Source: Ceratothoa steindachneri
Taxonomy: Eukaryota > Arthropoda > Malacostraca > Isopoda > Cymothoidae
Assembly: GCA_963969495.1 (NCBI GenBank)
Contig: OZ018321.1
Coordinates: 193,128,087 to 193,192,086 of the forward strand
Direction: 5' to 3'
Length of the DNA: 64,000 bases
The translations under genes and the position numbers were made by a program. This document shows positions 23,521 through 36,056 of the stretch, in pieces. How positions within the stretch are numbered: position 1 is the first letter of the stretch; the number at the start of each line of letters is the position of its first letter. The notes below the pieces were generated by a model. The model was not told the origin of the DNA and searched no databases. It saw nothing but the letters and a program-made list of their open reading frames with translations.

Positions 23521-24500
23521 GGCAGCTAAGGCTAAGGAGAGTGGACTGCTGCTCTTCAATGAAAAAATAATCCGGAACAAATTGAGAGGGAGGAGATTGC
23601 TTCCAGTACAAATATGTTTTAGGTGCTTCAAAATTAATCACCACACCACATAAGAATGCAAGGAGCACGAATTGACTTGCTCTAAATGTAGTGGTAAAGG
23701 GCCTAGCTGGCGGGAATGCCCGGCAACCGAAGAAAGATGCCAAAACTGTGGACAAATGCACGGGGCAATGCGATGCCCTGCCTTAGGAAAGAGTAAGTCC
23801 TAAAAAAAGGCCGAGGAAAAGAAAACAGAGGGAATCAGGAGGGCAAATACCTCCTACGTCCAAGCAGCAAAAGCTGCCCCTGCAAGAACCATCCATAGTG
23901 CTGCACAAAAACCATACTTGAAAGTCGGAAATAAAAACTCCCCACGTGCATTCTGTACGCTCACATGAGGAATCTTTCCAACCCTAGCTGCTTGGCTACT
24001 GAGCTTAACACCAAGCTCAAGGAGAATGGTCTAGAGGAAATGTGGTTCCCGGACAACCCTCAATCAGGGGACGTCCTGCAACTGCAATACCAGCCCGAGG
24101 CGAAGCTCCAGCGACGCCGTTTTCAGCAGACGAAGAAAGAACTGAAGAAAAGGATGCATCCTAGGAAACGTCACAAACACCGCTAAAGTCCACACACGGG
24201 GGCCCCAAATATAGGCAAAAATAAACCAAGTGTTGAAGGAGAAAAACCCGACAGGAGGATGAAGAAAGCTGAGGACAATCTTTCAAGCTATGCAACCTCC
24301 TCGAAAGAACATGAACGCGCCCAACACACAAAAGAAAATAAGAGGTTGAGAAGTAAGATCAAGAGTAAAGCTCCCCATCACACCACCAAGTACGATGCAA
24401 AAGAAATCTGTATGCAGTTCCACAGAACAAATCTAACCCCATTCCCAGAAGACCCTCCCAAATTGGACAGATTGTCGAGGGAACAAAAACAGGTCAACTA
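23521..24500 (+). pseudogene. Jockey-like ORF1 remnant with zinc knuckles, copy B
   Basis: From about 23560 the frame reads NEKIIRNKLRGRRLLPVQ, then the knuckles: CFRCFKINHHTT-stop-EC, CSKCSGKGPSWREC (His replaced by Ser) and CQNCGQMHGAMRC (intact CX2CX3HX4C). One in-frame stop (TAA near 23651) lies inside the first knuckle. Downstream the frame is Lys-rich and basic, with further stops and shifts to about 24500. The protein would bind RNA in an intact element. The upstream half of ORF1 is lost. Confidence 0.75.
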
Positions 24501-24714
24501 AAATGAACCTATGATTCATGAATACAAGAAGCGTTGGTAGACGAAGCGCTCATGAGAGCAAATATAAAACTGTATGGGGACTCTGGCTTCACCATGAGTG
24601 AAGCAGAGTACAACAAAATCAAAAACAGAAAAATGAGATGTGATACAAAGTAAAAGAGGAAATCACATACTTACATAAACTAGAAGTACACCAAACAAAT
24701 TAAAATGTAAAACA

Positions 24715-27335
24715 CAAACAACACATTCCAAATACTCTCGCTAAACGTAAACGGATGGAAAGGAAAATCCATTCCTTACGGAAACATATTTCGTACAGTG
24801 GATCTTGAATTTATCCTCATCTCTGAATACGGTATAAACACATAGACAAGCATATTAAAAATACCAAACTACACTGTGATCTCTAAAAAAACACACACAG
24901 GAGCGATTCGACGGACATCATCGTGATCAGAAAAAAACATTAAATACACGACACTACTAGATTCAGAGGAATCATTGGTGGCTGTCGAAATCTCAACCCT
25001 GTCGGGAAGCCTAACCGTGGCAGATGTCTATCAGCCTCTCCTTCAAAATTACCTGCTGAAAAATGGCATTGTTATACGGAGACCTAACTGCCAGATGCAG
25101 AGCGTCTGGTTACGGTCGCAATCCAAAGGGGAAGGAACCTGGAGCTACTTCTCGAAATGAACAGACTCCAGAGAGTCGGGCCGGATTTCCAGACCTTCCT
25201 AACCCGCCGTTCGGCAACCAAACTGGACATAGTGTTAGTGAGTAAAAACTTCCCCTTTAACATCAGCAATAAGCCTGGACCCGTGGTACCGAGCGACCAC
25301 ATCCCGATAATCACCACAATCTCGCTTGCTCCATTACTCAAGCCCGTCCCACTTAGGAAAGGTTATGCGAAAGCAAACTGGGAGTTATATAGAGAGATAC
25401 TCAGCGAATACTAACCAGCTGACCTAGAAGACGGCAATCTCGAAGAGATAGATGAGGAGATAAACTACATGACTAATCTCCTTATTCAAGCCGACGAGAG
25501 ATGCGTCCCCAAGATCTCATATAAAATGCTCCCACAACCTAGGTGGACAAACGAGATGAGGGAAATTGCCTGGGAACATAGAGAAATATATAAGGATATC
25601 GGCAGGACAGGCACCAATCGGGAAATTTCAGCCAAAATGAGACAACTAGGCAAGGAGCTTAAACACATAACCATAGAGAAGCAGAAAGAAATCTGTAATG
25701 ACATCATTAAAAGACTTGACAGGGAAAGCAATCCTGTAAGTTTTTTCAACAACATCCGAAGACTTAGAGAAGTGCCCCCTAAAACCAGAACAAAAATTAT
25801 AGAAGGAGACTACTTCATTGAGGATCCAGAGTCTCTCGAAGGAATATTCAGGACAGACTGGCAGGAGATTTTCGCTATAACCCCTGAGGAGAACGATGAC
25901 TTCGACCATGACTTCGAAGACCAACTGCTCGATGAATTCAGCACAGTGATACATACATAGAACCCACCCCCACCCACAAGTATCTAAGGAAAGATAGATG
26001 GTTAACCACGGGTGCCCAATTACCTTCGAAGAGACAATGAACACCATAAAGTCCTTCAAGCAAAGAGCACCAGGTTAGTCTGGGATCACGAAAAATAACC
26101 TCGTAAATGGCCCAGGGCAAATTATTCAGGGACTGGTTAAAACTATGAATGACGCCCTTAATACAGATTACTTTCCGGACGGGTACAAGATGGCAAAAAT
26201 CATCTTCATCGCGAAAGGAAACAAGCCCTTGGAGTAGGTGGCTAGCTATCACCCGAATTCTCATCTGGAGATGCATGGCAAGATCTTCGAAAATATTATA
26301 GGTAATAGGCTACAAGCTCAACCAAGCGAGTTAGGAGCGCATATCCCCCACAAACACAGGTTCCGTTCAAAAATGGGCACCGAAATAGCCTTTGTGCTTC
26401 TAACAGAGAAAGTACCTTATTTCCTAGGAGAATGGGTGCTATGTAGACATTGTGATGAGGAACGTGCAAAGGGCTTTCGATAAAGTCTGGCTGGAAGGAC
26501 TTCAATACAAGATCCTGAAACTCCAGCTGGACTCAATCCTGGAAAGGATCCTTTGTGACTTTGTCAGGGACAGAAAAGCATGTCTTATGATTGAAGGATA
26601 CAAAGGACCTGAATTTGAAATCAAGGCGGGCGTTCCCCAGGGAAGCTGCCTTAGCCCATTGCTCTACTTGGTCTTTACCATCGACCTCCCAACCCCAGTG
26701 CACAGGAAGACAATGTGTCTGCAATTCACAGATGACGTCACTTAGATCGCCCCGTACCCGGAGAGGAAAGCAAGGGCACAGGCAACACACACTATAGCGT
26801 AAATCAACAACATCAACCAATAAGAGAGACGGTGGAAGATTAGAACAAACAGGAAAAAGTTCAAAATCGTCTCATTGAGCCGCAGATCGACGTGGCCCAT
26901 CATTATCGAAGCGGGGAAATACAGCTACTCTGCTGAAGGCACAGTCCTGGGCCTAAAGATCTCCGCCTACAGATATTCGAGACATTGGACGGAGAGGCGA
27001 AATCTGGCAAAGAGAGAGATCTCCAAGCTATTCAGGTTTAGAGATCTTAGCTCGGCCAACATTAGGAAAGTATACCTGATCTACGTCCGGGCTAAGCTTA
27101 TCTACTCCGCAGTAGGGACTCAAGTAGCTAGCAAGACTTCAATGAGAAAACTCCAACGTGTCTAGAACTCCGCATCCCTAATAATATATAATCATTCAAA
27201 AGCACCAAAAAGCAGAACTATTAGAGAAATTAAGAGAAAAAGAGTAGAAATCTCGACGTAAAGGATGCATTTCTTGAAATGCAGTTGGGCTCATCAGGGT
27301 CTAACGCCAATTCGATTGAAAGTGAACGATACCCT
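24715..27335 (+). pseudogene. Jockey-like ORF2 (endonuclease-reverse transcriptase), copy B
   Basis: The EN domain begins QILSLNVNGWKGKSIPYGN (about 24730), with EFILISEYGI, a shifted YGDLTAR, SATKLDIVLVSKNFPF and PSDHIPII, the last keeping the SDH motif. A long clean segment at 25469-25960 is the EN-RT linker. RT blocks: MAKIIFIAKGNKPLE, GKIFENIIGNRL, RNVQRAFDKVW (motif A), AGVPQGSCLSPLLYL (motif B) and QFTDDVT (motif C). As in copy A, motif A has Asn in place of the expected first Asp. The tail contains NIRKVYLIYVRAKLIYSAV. Several frameshifts (about 25060, 26000-26100, 26450) and stops inactivate it. Confidence 0.88.
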
Positions 27336-27479
27336 ATTGCGTATACATGTATATGTAAGCATAAATGTTAGAATAAAATTGATTCTGCTATCATAATAAT
27401 TGTTTGGGTATAATTTCTTTTTCTTTTCTTTTTAAATGGGGGAAGCATTGCTTTCCTTATTTAAAAAGAAAAGATAAAG

Positions 27480-27481
<2 letters not shown>

Positions 27482-27515
<34 letters not shown>
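27482..27515. repeat. (TA)n microsatellite beside PLE arm
   Basis: About 34 bp of TA lying just outside the left inverted arm of the PLE remnant. Confidence 0.95.
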
Positions 27516-27520
<5 letters not shown>

Positions 27521-27557
27521 GAAAAACTCACAACGTATCACGTGAGGGTGGCAAATG

Positions 27558-27838
27558 AATGCAATGTCTCGCAGGAAAAAATGAAAAGGTGTTTCCAAGT
27601 ACTTTCGAACTGTATTAAGTTCCTTATCAAGGATAACTACAAGAAATAGTATTATATTAGAGGTATATACACGAAAGAAAAGTATGAAAGACCGCCTCAA
27701 AAACAAGAAATCACCAATGAGGAAGAGGGAAGGGGGAAGGTAAAAAAACACATTAAGAATTGCAAGAAGCAGGTAGTAAGGTCAAACTAAGTCGAAGGAA
27801 AGGGTAACAGATTGAAAGAAATGGAAATAGCCTAACAG
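27558..27838 (-). repeat. PLE inverted arm, left
   Basis: Inverted copy of 28276-28556. On the minus strand it contains GATAAGGAACTTAATACAG followed by TTCGAAAGTACTTGG, a hairpin-forming segment (GAACT with AGTTC) ending in GAAA. Confidence 0.88.
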
Positions 27839-27869
27839 GTAAACAACTTTCTGTTTCCATAAATCAACA

Positions 27870-28119
27870 TAAATATAATGTCCGAAGAGGGGAAGATAGC
27901 AGTGCTTTCTTTGTCCATATGTCAGATAAGAACCATTTAATTAACTGGAACTTGGCCAAATTTATTTATCGTTCCAATGACCATATAAAAAGGAACATCA
28001 TTGAATGTGCTTTTATAAGCCAATGTGATAATTTTAACCTTTCCCTTGATTTATATAAAATAGATGCTATAATTAAAAGATTAATACTCAAAGAAATTAG
28101 TTTTGTCTTGCGCTCCTAG
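27870..28119 (+). pseudogene. PLE C-terminal GIY-YIG endonuclease fragment
   Basis: Plus strand: NVRRGEDSSAFFVHMSDKNH then INWNLAKFIYRSNDHIKRN and IIECAFI, ending with LYKIDAIIKRLILKEI and a stop at 28119. The pattern HxxxxNHxINW...R...RxxIE is the distal half of the GIY-YIG nuclease carried by many PLEs, with the conserved Glu in IIECAFI. The open frame here is uninterrupted, but the N-terminal half with the GIY-YIG signature and the RT are absent. It nicks DNA for target-primed reverse transcription in intact elements. Confidence 0.7.
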
Positions 28120-28275
28120 TGTTTTTTTTTGTTTTTTTTATATACATTCTTTAGTTATGTGGCCCCTATTTTATTTTAATTTTTTATTATTAATTTTTAT
28201 TTTTTAATTGTCACTGCTCTGTTTTGTACTTTGTATTTTTCCCCCTTTTGCTCAGCGTGTCTTATAATCACCCTC

Positions 28276-28555
28276 GTTAGGCTATCTCCATTTCTTTGAA
28301 TCTGTAACCCTTTCCTTCGACTTAATTTGACCTTACTACCTGCTTCTTGTAATTCTTAATGTGTTTTTTTACCTTCCCCCTTCCCTCTTCCTCATTGGTG
28401 ATTTCTTGTTTTTGAGGCGGTCTTTCATACTTTTCTTTCGTATATATACCTCTAATATAATACTATTTCTTGTAGTTATCCTTGATAAGGAACTTAATAA
28501 AGTTCGAAAGTACTTGGAAACACCTTTTCATTTTTTCCTGCGGGACATTGCATTC

Positions 28556-28556
<1 letters not shown>
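28276..28556 (+). repeat. PLE inverted arm, right (3' terminal repeat)
   Basis: Contains TTGATAAGGAACTTAATAAA followed by GTTCGAAAGTACTTGG. GAACTT can pair with AAGTTC, leaving GAAA after the stem, as in a hammerhead stem II, but the upstream core differs from CTGANGA at two positions. Ends at a (TA)n tract. Confidence 0.85.

Positions 28557-28648
<92 letters not shown>
28557..28648. repeat. (TA)n microsatellite
   Basis: About 90 bp of TA, followed by a short (GA)n tract at 28650-28668. Confidence 0.97.
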
Positions 28649-28651
<3 letters not shown>

Positions 28652-28925
28652 AGAGAGAGAGAGAGAGACATTTACATTTACATCAACATACGCGCACTCT
28701 CATATATGGTCTTTATCCAGGATCAAATATTCTGACTGACTATTGAATTTATCTAATTCCCTTTTGATAAAACATCTTTCTTTCAAATCAGTCTGGCTCA
28801 CAAGATACTGCTCCTCTGTTATTTTAGCGCCACCATTAAACTTTCTCCCACCTTTATTATTATCAATCGTTTTCAGCTTTTAGCTCTACTACCACAAAAT
28901 TTCTGCTCTGCTCTGTTCTTTCTCC

Positions 28926-28932
28926 TTCTCTC

Positions 28933-29027
<95 letters not shown>

Positions 29028-29052
29028 ATCTCTCTCTCTCTCTCTCTCTCTT
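28926..29052. repeat. (TC)n(TA)n(TC)n compound microsatellite
   Basis: A (TC)n block, then about 60 bp of TA, then another (TC)n block, nearly symmetrical. Confidence 0.97.
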
Positions 29053-29581
29053 TCTCAAACATACATTAACTAACATTCACTTCAATAAAGTCCCTTCCCA
29101 GAAACGCCCACTTTATTCTCACATAAATAATCGGACACTATAGGACTTTACTACAGTCACAAATTTGATCAAATCATTCCAGGAAGCACAAGTCTCTTCC
29201 ATTCCTCTTCACAGTGGGCTTCCTACACCGAGGAAGGACATTTATCTCAACTAAAGTCCACACATTCACTTCCTCAAACAGTCACTCCATCAGCATTCAC
29301 ATTTACTCCTTCTACCGAAAAAGGGATTTAAATTCATCGACTCCGTCATTCATCTTATTAAACGTCAAGTTCAGAATAAAGTTATTTTATCAAGTTGTTT
29401 ATAAATCGAAATACTAATCTATTTGTTGAACATTCTCATAATTGAACTCGAACCTCGAACTTGGATTCATAAGCAGAGAAGAAATATTTGCTCTAATAAA
29501 GAACTGGCGACTACTGCCAGAAGCAAGCATCATCTGTATATATGTATAAATCTTTCATGAACGCGAAAGAATGATGAAATG
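29053..29581. other. Unassigned sequence
   Basis: No supported gene or repeat. A short open frame at 29214-29417 has no recognisable domain. Confidence 0.45.
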
Positions 29582-29692
29582 AATCCAGCAAACCGCAAGA
29601 AACAGAAAAACAGGAACTTTTGCGAATTAGGAAATAACATTTCTAAAGAAAAATTATCCTGTTTTTTTTCTGTTTCTTGCGGTTTACTGGAT

Positions 29693-29693
<1 letters not shown>
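29582..29693. repeat. Long-arm inverted repeat (foldback/MITE-like)
   Basis: The left arm (29582-29616) starts AATCCAGCAAACCGCAAGAA and the right arm (29656-29693) is its reverse complement with one substitution and a longer A/T run. About 35 bp per arm and a 40-nt loop. The right arm runs straight into (TA)n at 29694. Confidence 0.85.

Positions 29694-29776
<83 letters not shown>
29694..29776. repeat. (TA)n microsatellite
   Basis: About 80 bp of TA starting at the end of the inverted repeat. Confidence 0.97.
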
Positions 29777-29777
<1 letters not shown>

Positions 29778-29998
29778 GTTGTACCACGTAGGGAAAAAGA
29801 AAGATTAAATACCTTTTTTAAACTCACAAGGGTTTATGAAATAGAGAGACACTGTATTTATACAAAGCAATGTTTTCCCTAGAAAATCAGATGGTCAGAT
29901 TTTTTATCACCTCTGATACATTTGATTTGAAGAAGAAAGATTGGACTGGATCTAAATAAAACAAACCGGGGCTAATATTTACATTTCTCTTATATATA

Positions 29999-31708
29999 CA
30001 AGGTGTTCCCCCAAAAGTTAACCGTACTTTGAATTAGTATAACTTAAAACCTATTACAGATTTTTGAGTCCAGCAAAACAAAACAAATTTAACAACTATT
30101 TATCTGTCAATTCTGGAAATTTGTGTAAATTCCCTTTTACGATTTTGATACACTAATGGGTTTAGTGGAGGCTATCAAAAATATGTTTGTGCAAGGAAGT
30201 AAAATAACGAAACTTCGAAGTTTAAAATCAACAAATATATTTAAATCCATTTTTAACAAAAATACCTCTTCATATGGGTAATACAAATTCACCTTTTAAT
30301 TTTCTAAGCACCGTTTCCTTCCACATGTCCTCCATTTCTATCCAAGCACAGTTGCGCCTTTGATCCCATTGATTGAACAACTTTTTGGATTAACTTGTGA
30401 CTTTCCTTAAGTCTATTGACTTCATGTGTGATACTATCTTTTAACTGGTTGATGCTTTGTGGTGGAGTAGAATACACTTTATTCTTTAGATATTCCCATA
30501 AGAAATAATCGCACGGTGTTAAGTCAGGGGATCTTGGGGGCCATTCAATTGCATGATTTAGCGCGACAATGCGGTTGTCAAACGTTTCTCTTAGTTTTGT
30601 TCTTACAACAAGCTGTCTATTTGCTGGTGCGCCGTCCTGAATCCACCAAAGTCTATTGAATTGATTGTCGTAAATCTGGCGGAGTTCCGGGAAGATCCTT
30701 TCGTTGATCATGTTCAGGTAGGCAGCACCATTCAAGTTATTCTCGTAAAACAATGGGCCAACAAGATAGCCATTCCCGCATATTCCGATCCACAGAGACA
30801 CTTTTTGCTGACAAATACATGTGTCAAAGTTGAATGCCGGGGTGTGGTTCAACGGTGCATATTGCCCTAATATTATGGCTATTTACCTTTCCATTCATGA
30901 AAAATGCCTCCTCGTCACCAATCACAATGTTTTCCAAGAAACGAGCAGGTTTATGGAGAAGCCATTCGCCAAATTGTCTACGTCTAGGAAAATCAGTTTC
31001 AAGTCATGTATAATAATGCGGTTAAATGATGACTTTGACAATTGTAACCCATTCTTTCTGACTGATACATGTGGATTTTGAAGAAGTGTCATCTGAACAT
31101 TTTCGATATTTTCTGTTGTTTTTATGGTTCTCATACGACCTGAACGACCTTTATTTAGATTTAAGCATGTTCCTTCATGTTGGTATTTGCAAACATTTTT
31201 CCAAATTGTGTGCTTGCTTGGTGGGTGCCTATCTGGAAAACGTTGTTCAAATTAATCTTGTACTTATTTAATACTGCCAGTCTTAATAAAGTTTGTGACT
31301 ACAAATACGCGTTGATCTTTTGTTAACTGCATGATTAAATAGGTTCTATAGAAGTAACTTTTACACAGAAACGCTTTGATTTGCTTAGTAAGCAATAATG
31401 ACGAAAACATACAACAGTTTGGCTGAAAAACCACTGTAAAATGGCCTACGCTTCTCTTGAAAGTGCACGGTGGCCTAGCTTTCCTAGGCTTCGTTTCATT
31501 ATTTTACTTCCTTGCGCAAATATATTTTTGATAGCCCTCACTAAACCCATTAGTGTACCAATATCATAAAACGGAATTTAATGAAATTTCAAGAATCGAC
31601 AGATAAATAGTTGTTAAATTAAACACTCTTTGCAGAACACAATAATCTGAAATAGTTTTTGAGTTATACTAATTCAAACTACAGTTAACTTTTATCTGGG
31701 ATACCTTG
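29999..31708 (-). mobile_element. Full-length DD41D (rosa-like) mariner relative, 1710 bp
   Basis: Terminal inverted repeats of about 215 bp: 29999-30213 and 31493-31708. The outermost bases read CAAGGTGTTCCCCC on the left and CAAGGTATCCCAG inward from the right. Both ends are flanked by TA (29997-29998 and 31709-31710), the Tc1/mariner target. A minus-strand transposase fills the interior. Such long inverted repeats and the D,D41D spacing place it near rosa/visitor elements. Confidence 0.9.
30304..31332 (-). pseudogene. DD41D transposase, nearly complete but broken
   Basis: Reading from ATG at 31332: MQLTKDQRVFVVTNFIKTGS, the first HTH; then FEQRFPDRHPPSKHTI and LNLNKGRSGR, the GRPR-like linker; then a second helical domain. 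Catalytic blocks: IGDEEAFFMNGKVNSHNIR (D1), WIQDGAPAN (D2) and WPPRSPDLTPCDYFLWEYL (D3). There are 41 residues between the D2 Asp and the Asp of PCD. Total 343 codons, the family size. Breaks: two stops soon after the start (near 31275), a shift into another frame at about 30990 and back at about 30875. All three catalytic Asp are kept. The rest of the C-terminus (30852-30304) is open for 182 codons. Confidence 0.9.
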
Positions 31709-31984
31709 TATATATATTTATATATATATAAATATGTAGAAATTGGGACATCCTTCGGAAACCTCGATTTTAGTATGTAGGTTAAAACCAGAACCAGTAT
31801 TCAGAACATATATAATTTGGAACTTTTCGAACCATAGTTATGTTCATCTTCAGCCTATAATACATAAAGAGATATATGTACTAATAACTGATAATAAGTT
31901 TAAAGTTTGTGGAATTTGAGAGAAAATAATGCGACAATGTAAGAATGAATAAATTTAGAGTTTAGTAAAATTTTCACAATATTT
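31709..31984. other. PLE 5' flank with hammerhead-like motif
   Basis: On the minus strand near 31850-31815 the sequence reads CTGAAGATGAACATAACT then ATGGTTCGAAAAG. GAAC pairs with GTTC, and CTGANGA before and GAAA after the stem match the hammerhead core pattern. It precedes the PLE RT on the opposite strand, as the left arm does at 27.6 kb. Likely a PLE terminal repeat fragment. Confidence 0.45.
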
Positions 31985-33066
31985 ATATTTAACAATAGCC
32001 TTTATAAACAAAGGGACGGGACGGCAATGGGCTCACCTCTGGGTCCATTGTTTGCAAATGCCTTTCTGGGCAAACTAGAACAAAACTGGATATCCAATTG
32101 TCCACAACACTTTAAACCTATACTTATAAAAGATACATTGACGATTGCTTCGTTCTATTTAAAAATAAGAATCCTGTCTCCCAGTTTCAAAACTACATCA
32201 ATTCCCAGCATCAAAACATCAAATTTACACTGGAGCACGAAACTAATAACTCTCTTTCATTTTGGGACATTAAGATTACCCGCTCAGAAAACAAAATTTC
32301 CACTTCAGTATATAGAAAACCCACATCCACTCTGCTTGGCACTAATTATTTCTCGAGTTTACCAAACTGCTTCCAAATATCATATGTAAGCTGCAGAATA
32401 AACCGTGCTTTCAAAATATGTTCTGACTAGAACAATTTTCATAAAGAGATGTCTTATCTCAAAAGATTTTGTATATTTAATTAATTCCCAGCATCATTAC
32501 TCGAAAAATTGATTAAAAGTTTCCTAAATAAAATACACGTGGTTCCTCTCGTCAAATCTAATGTATCAAAACAGAAAATGTATCTCAAAATACCCTACAT
32601 AGGCTCGCTGACCAACAAACTCATCTTAGACTTACAACAATTATCAGCTAAAGTTTATCCACAAATCAAATTCTACTGCGTACCAATTAATACTATCTTT
32701 CTTAAAAACTACTTCTCTTATAAGGAGAAGCTTCCCTTGCTACTCAGGTCCTCACTTGTTTATCAATTCATGTGTGCGAGTTGACAAACTCGCTACGTAG
32801 GTAAAACTACGCTACAATTGAAGCTGAGGATTTGCAAACATAAGGGGGTTTCCCACTACACAGACACACCCATTGCTAAACCGGAATTTTTTGCAATAAG
32901 GAATCATTCGGATACCTGTACCTCATTATTGTCCCCCTCAAATCTCAAAGTTTGGGGTTCTGCGGATAAATCAGTAGATCTCAACATTTTGGAATCTCTA
33001 TTTATTCAAATGCTTAATCCAGAATTAAATTCGAGTCAGTCGTCCACACCACTTTATATCTATTAA
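31985..33066 (+). pseudogene. Penelope-like element: RT and GIY-YIG endonuclease
   Basis: Plus strand. RT begins YKQRDGTAMGSPLGPLFANA (about 31995), then RYIDDCFVLFKNKN (YIDD catalytic box, about 32127), FTLEHETNNSLSFWDIKI and VYRKPTSTLLGTNYF. After stops near 32440 the linker continues IPYIGSLTNKLILDLQQL. The GIY-YIG domain follows: LVYQFMCAS-stop-QTRYVGKTT (about 32750-32810), LRICKHKGVSHYTD and LNILESLFIQMLNPELN, where the Glu fits the nuclease Glu. This fixes the PLE assignment: RT plus GIY-YIG, no LTR and no integrase. Frameshifts near 32110 and 32400 and at least three stops kill it. The RT palm N-terminus is missing. Confidence 0.88.
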
Positions 33067-33211
33067 TTCAAATATCTTAATTTTAGTTTGTTTTTTAATT
33101 CATTTTTACTTAAAATGTAATAACAACACACTCAATGACCCGATAATTATAATGTTCTATTAGTTTGTTAAACAACTATTATGTTTAACTTAGTTCCTAT
33201 TGTTTCCCATA

Positions 33212-35799
<2,588 letters not shown>

Positions 35800-35869
<70 letters not shown>
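35800..35869. repeat. (TA)n microsatellite
   Basis: About 70 bp of TA. Confidence 0.97.
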
Positions 35870-35870
<1 letters not shown>

Positions 35871-36013
35871 AACACTCGACCCCCCGCTGTGATTGGCGCT
35901 AGATCACTACATGACCAGAAAGTGTTCTTGTTCGCTTTCGTAGGGTTTCGAACCCTGTTCCTAGGCTATGAAATCTTAACACTTTTTCCCTCAAACGTTA
36001 CCTCCTCCTCTCG

Positions 36014-36015
<2 letters not shown>

Positions 36016-36053
<38 letters not shown>
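36016..36053. repeat. (TA)n microsatellite
   Basis: About 38 bp of TA. Together with the previous one it brackets a 146-bp segment that contains GGGTTTCGAACCCTG. Confidence 0.95.

Positions 36054-36056
<3 letters not shown>

Larger units (their letters stand above)
23500..27340 (+). mobile_element. Jockey-like LINE copy B, 5' truncated
   Basis: A second plus-strand Jockey-like element downstream of copy A. ORF1 similarity starts just ahead of the zinc knuckles, so the 5' end of ORF1 is missing. EN, RT and C-terminal regions follow in order to about 27335. No poly(A) tail or target duplication was confirmed. Copies A and B differ considerably in protein sequence and are best viewed as related families. 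Confidence 0.75.
27558..28556 (+). mobile_element. Penelope-like element remnant with inverted arms
   Basis: Two arms of about 280 bp, 27558-27838 and 28276-28556, are inverted copies with very high identity; both arms translate to near-identical spurious peptides on opposite strands. The 440-bp centre holds the C-terminal part of a PLE GIY-YIG protein on the plus strand. Inverted partial terminal repeats (pLTRs) are common in PLE insertions. Both outer sides reach (TA)n, directly on the right (28557) and after about 43 bp on the left. The RT part is missing, so this is a severely 5'-truncated insertion. Confidence 0.72.

Noticed and set aside
28361..28735. A 124-codon frame identical to a minus-strand frame at 27461-27751
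   Set aside because: The identity comes from the inverted PLE arms; the peptide is hydrophobic low-complexity and ends in (TA)n.
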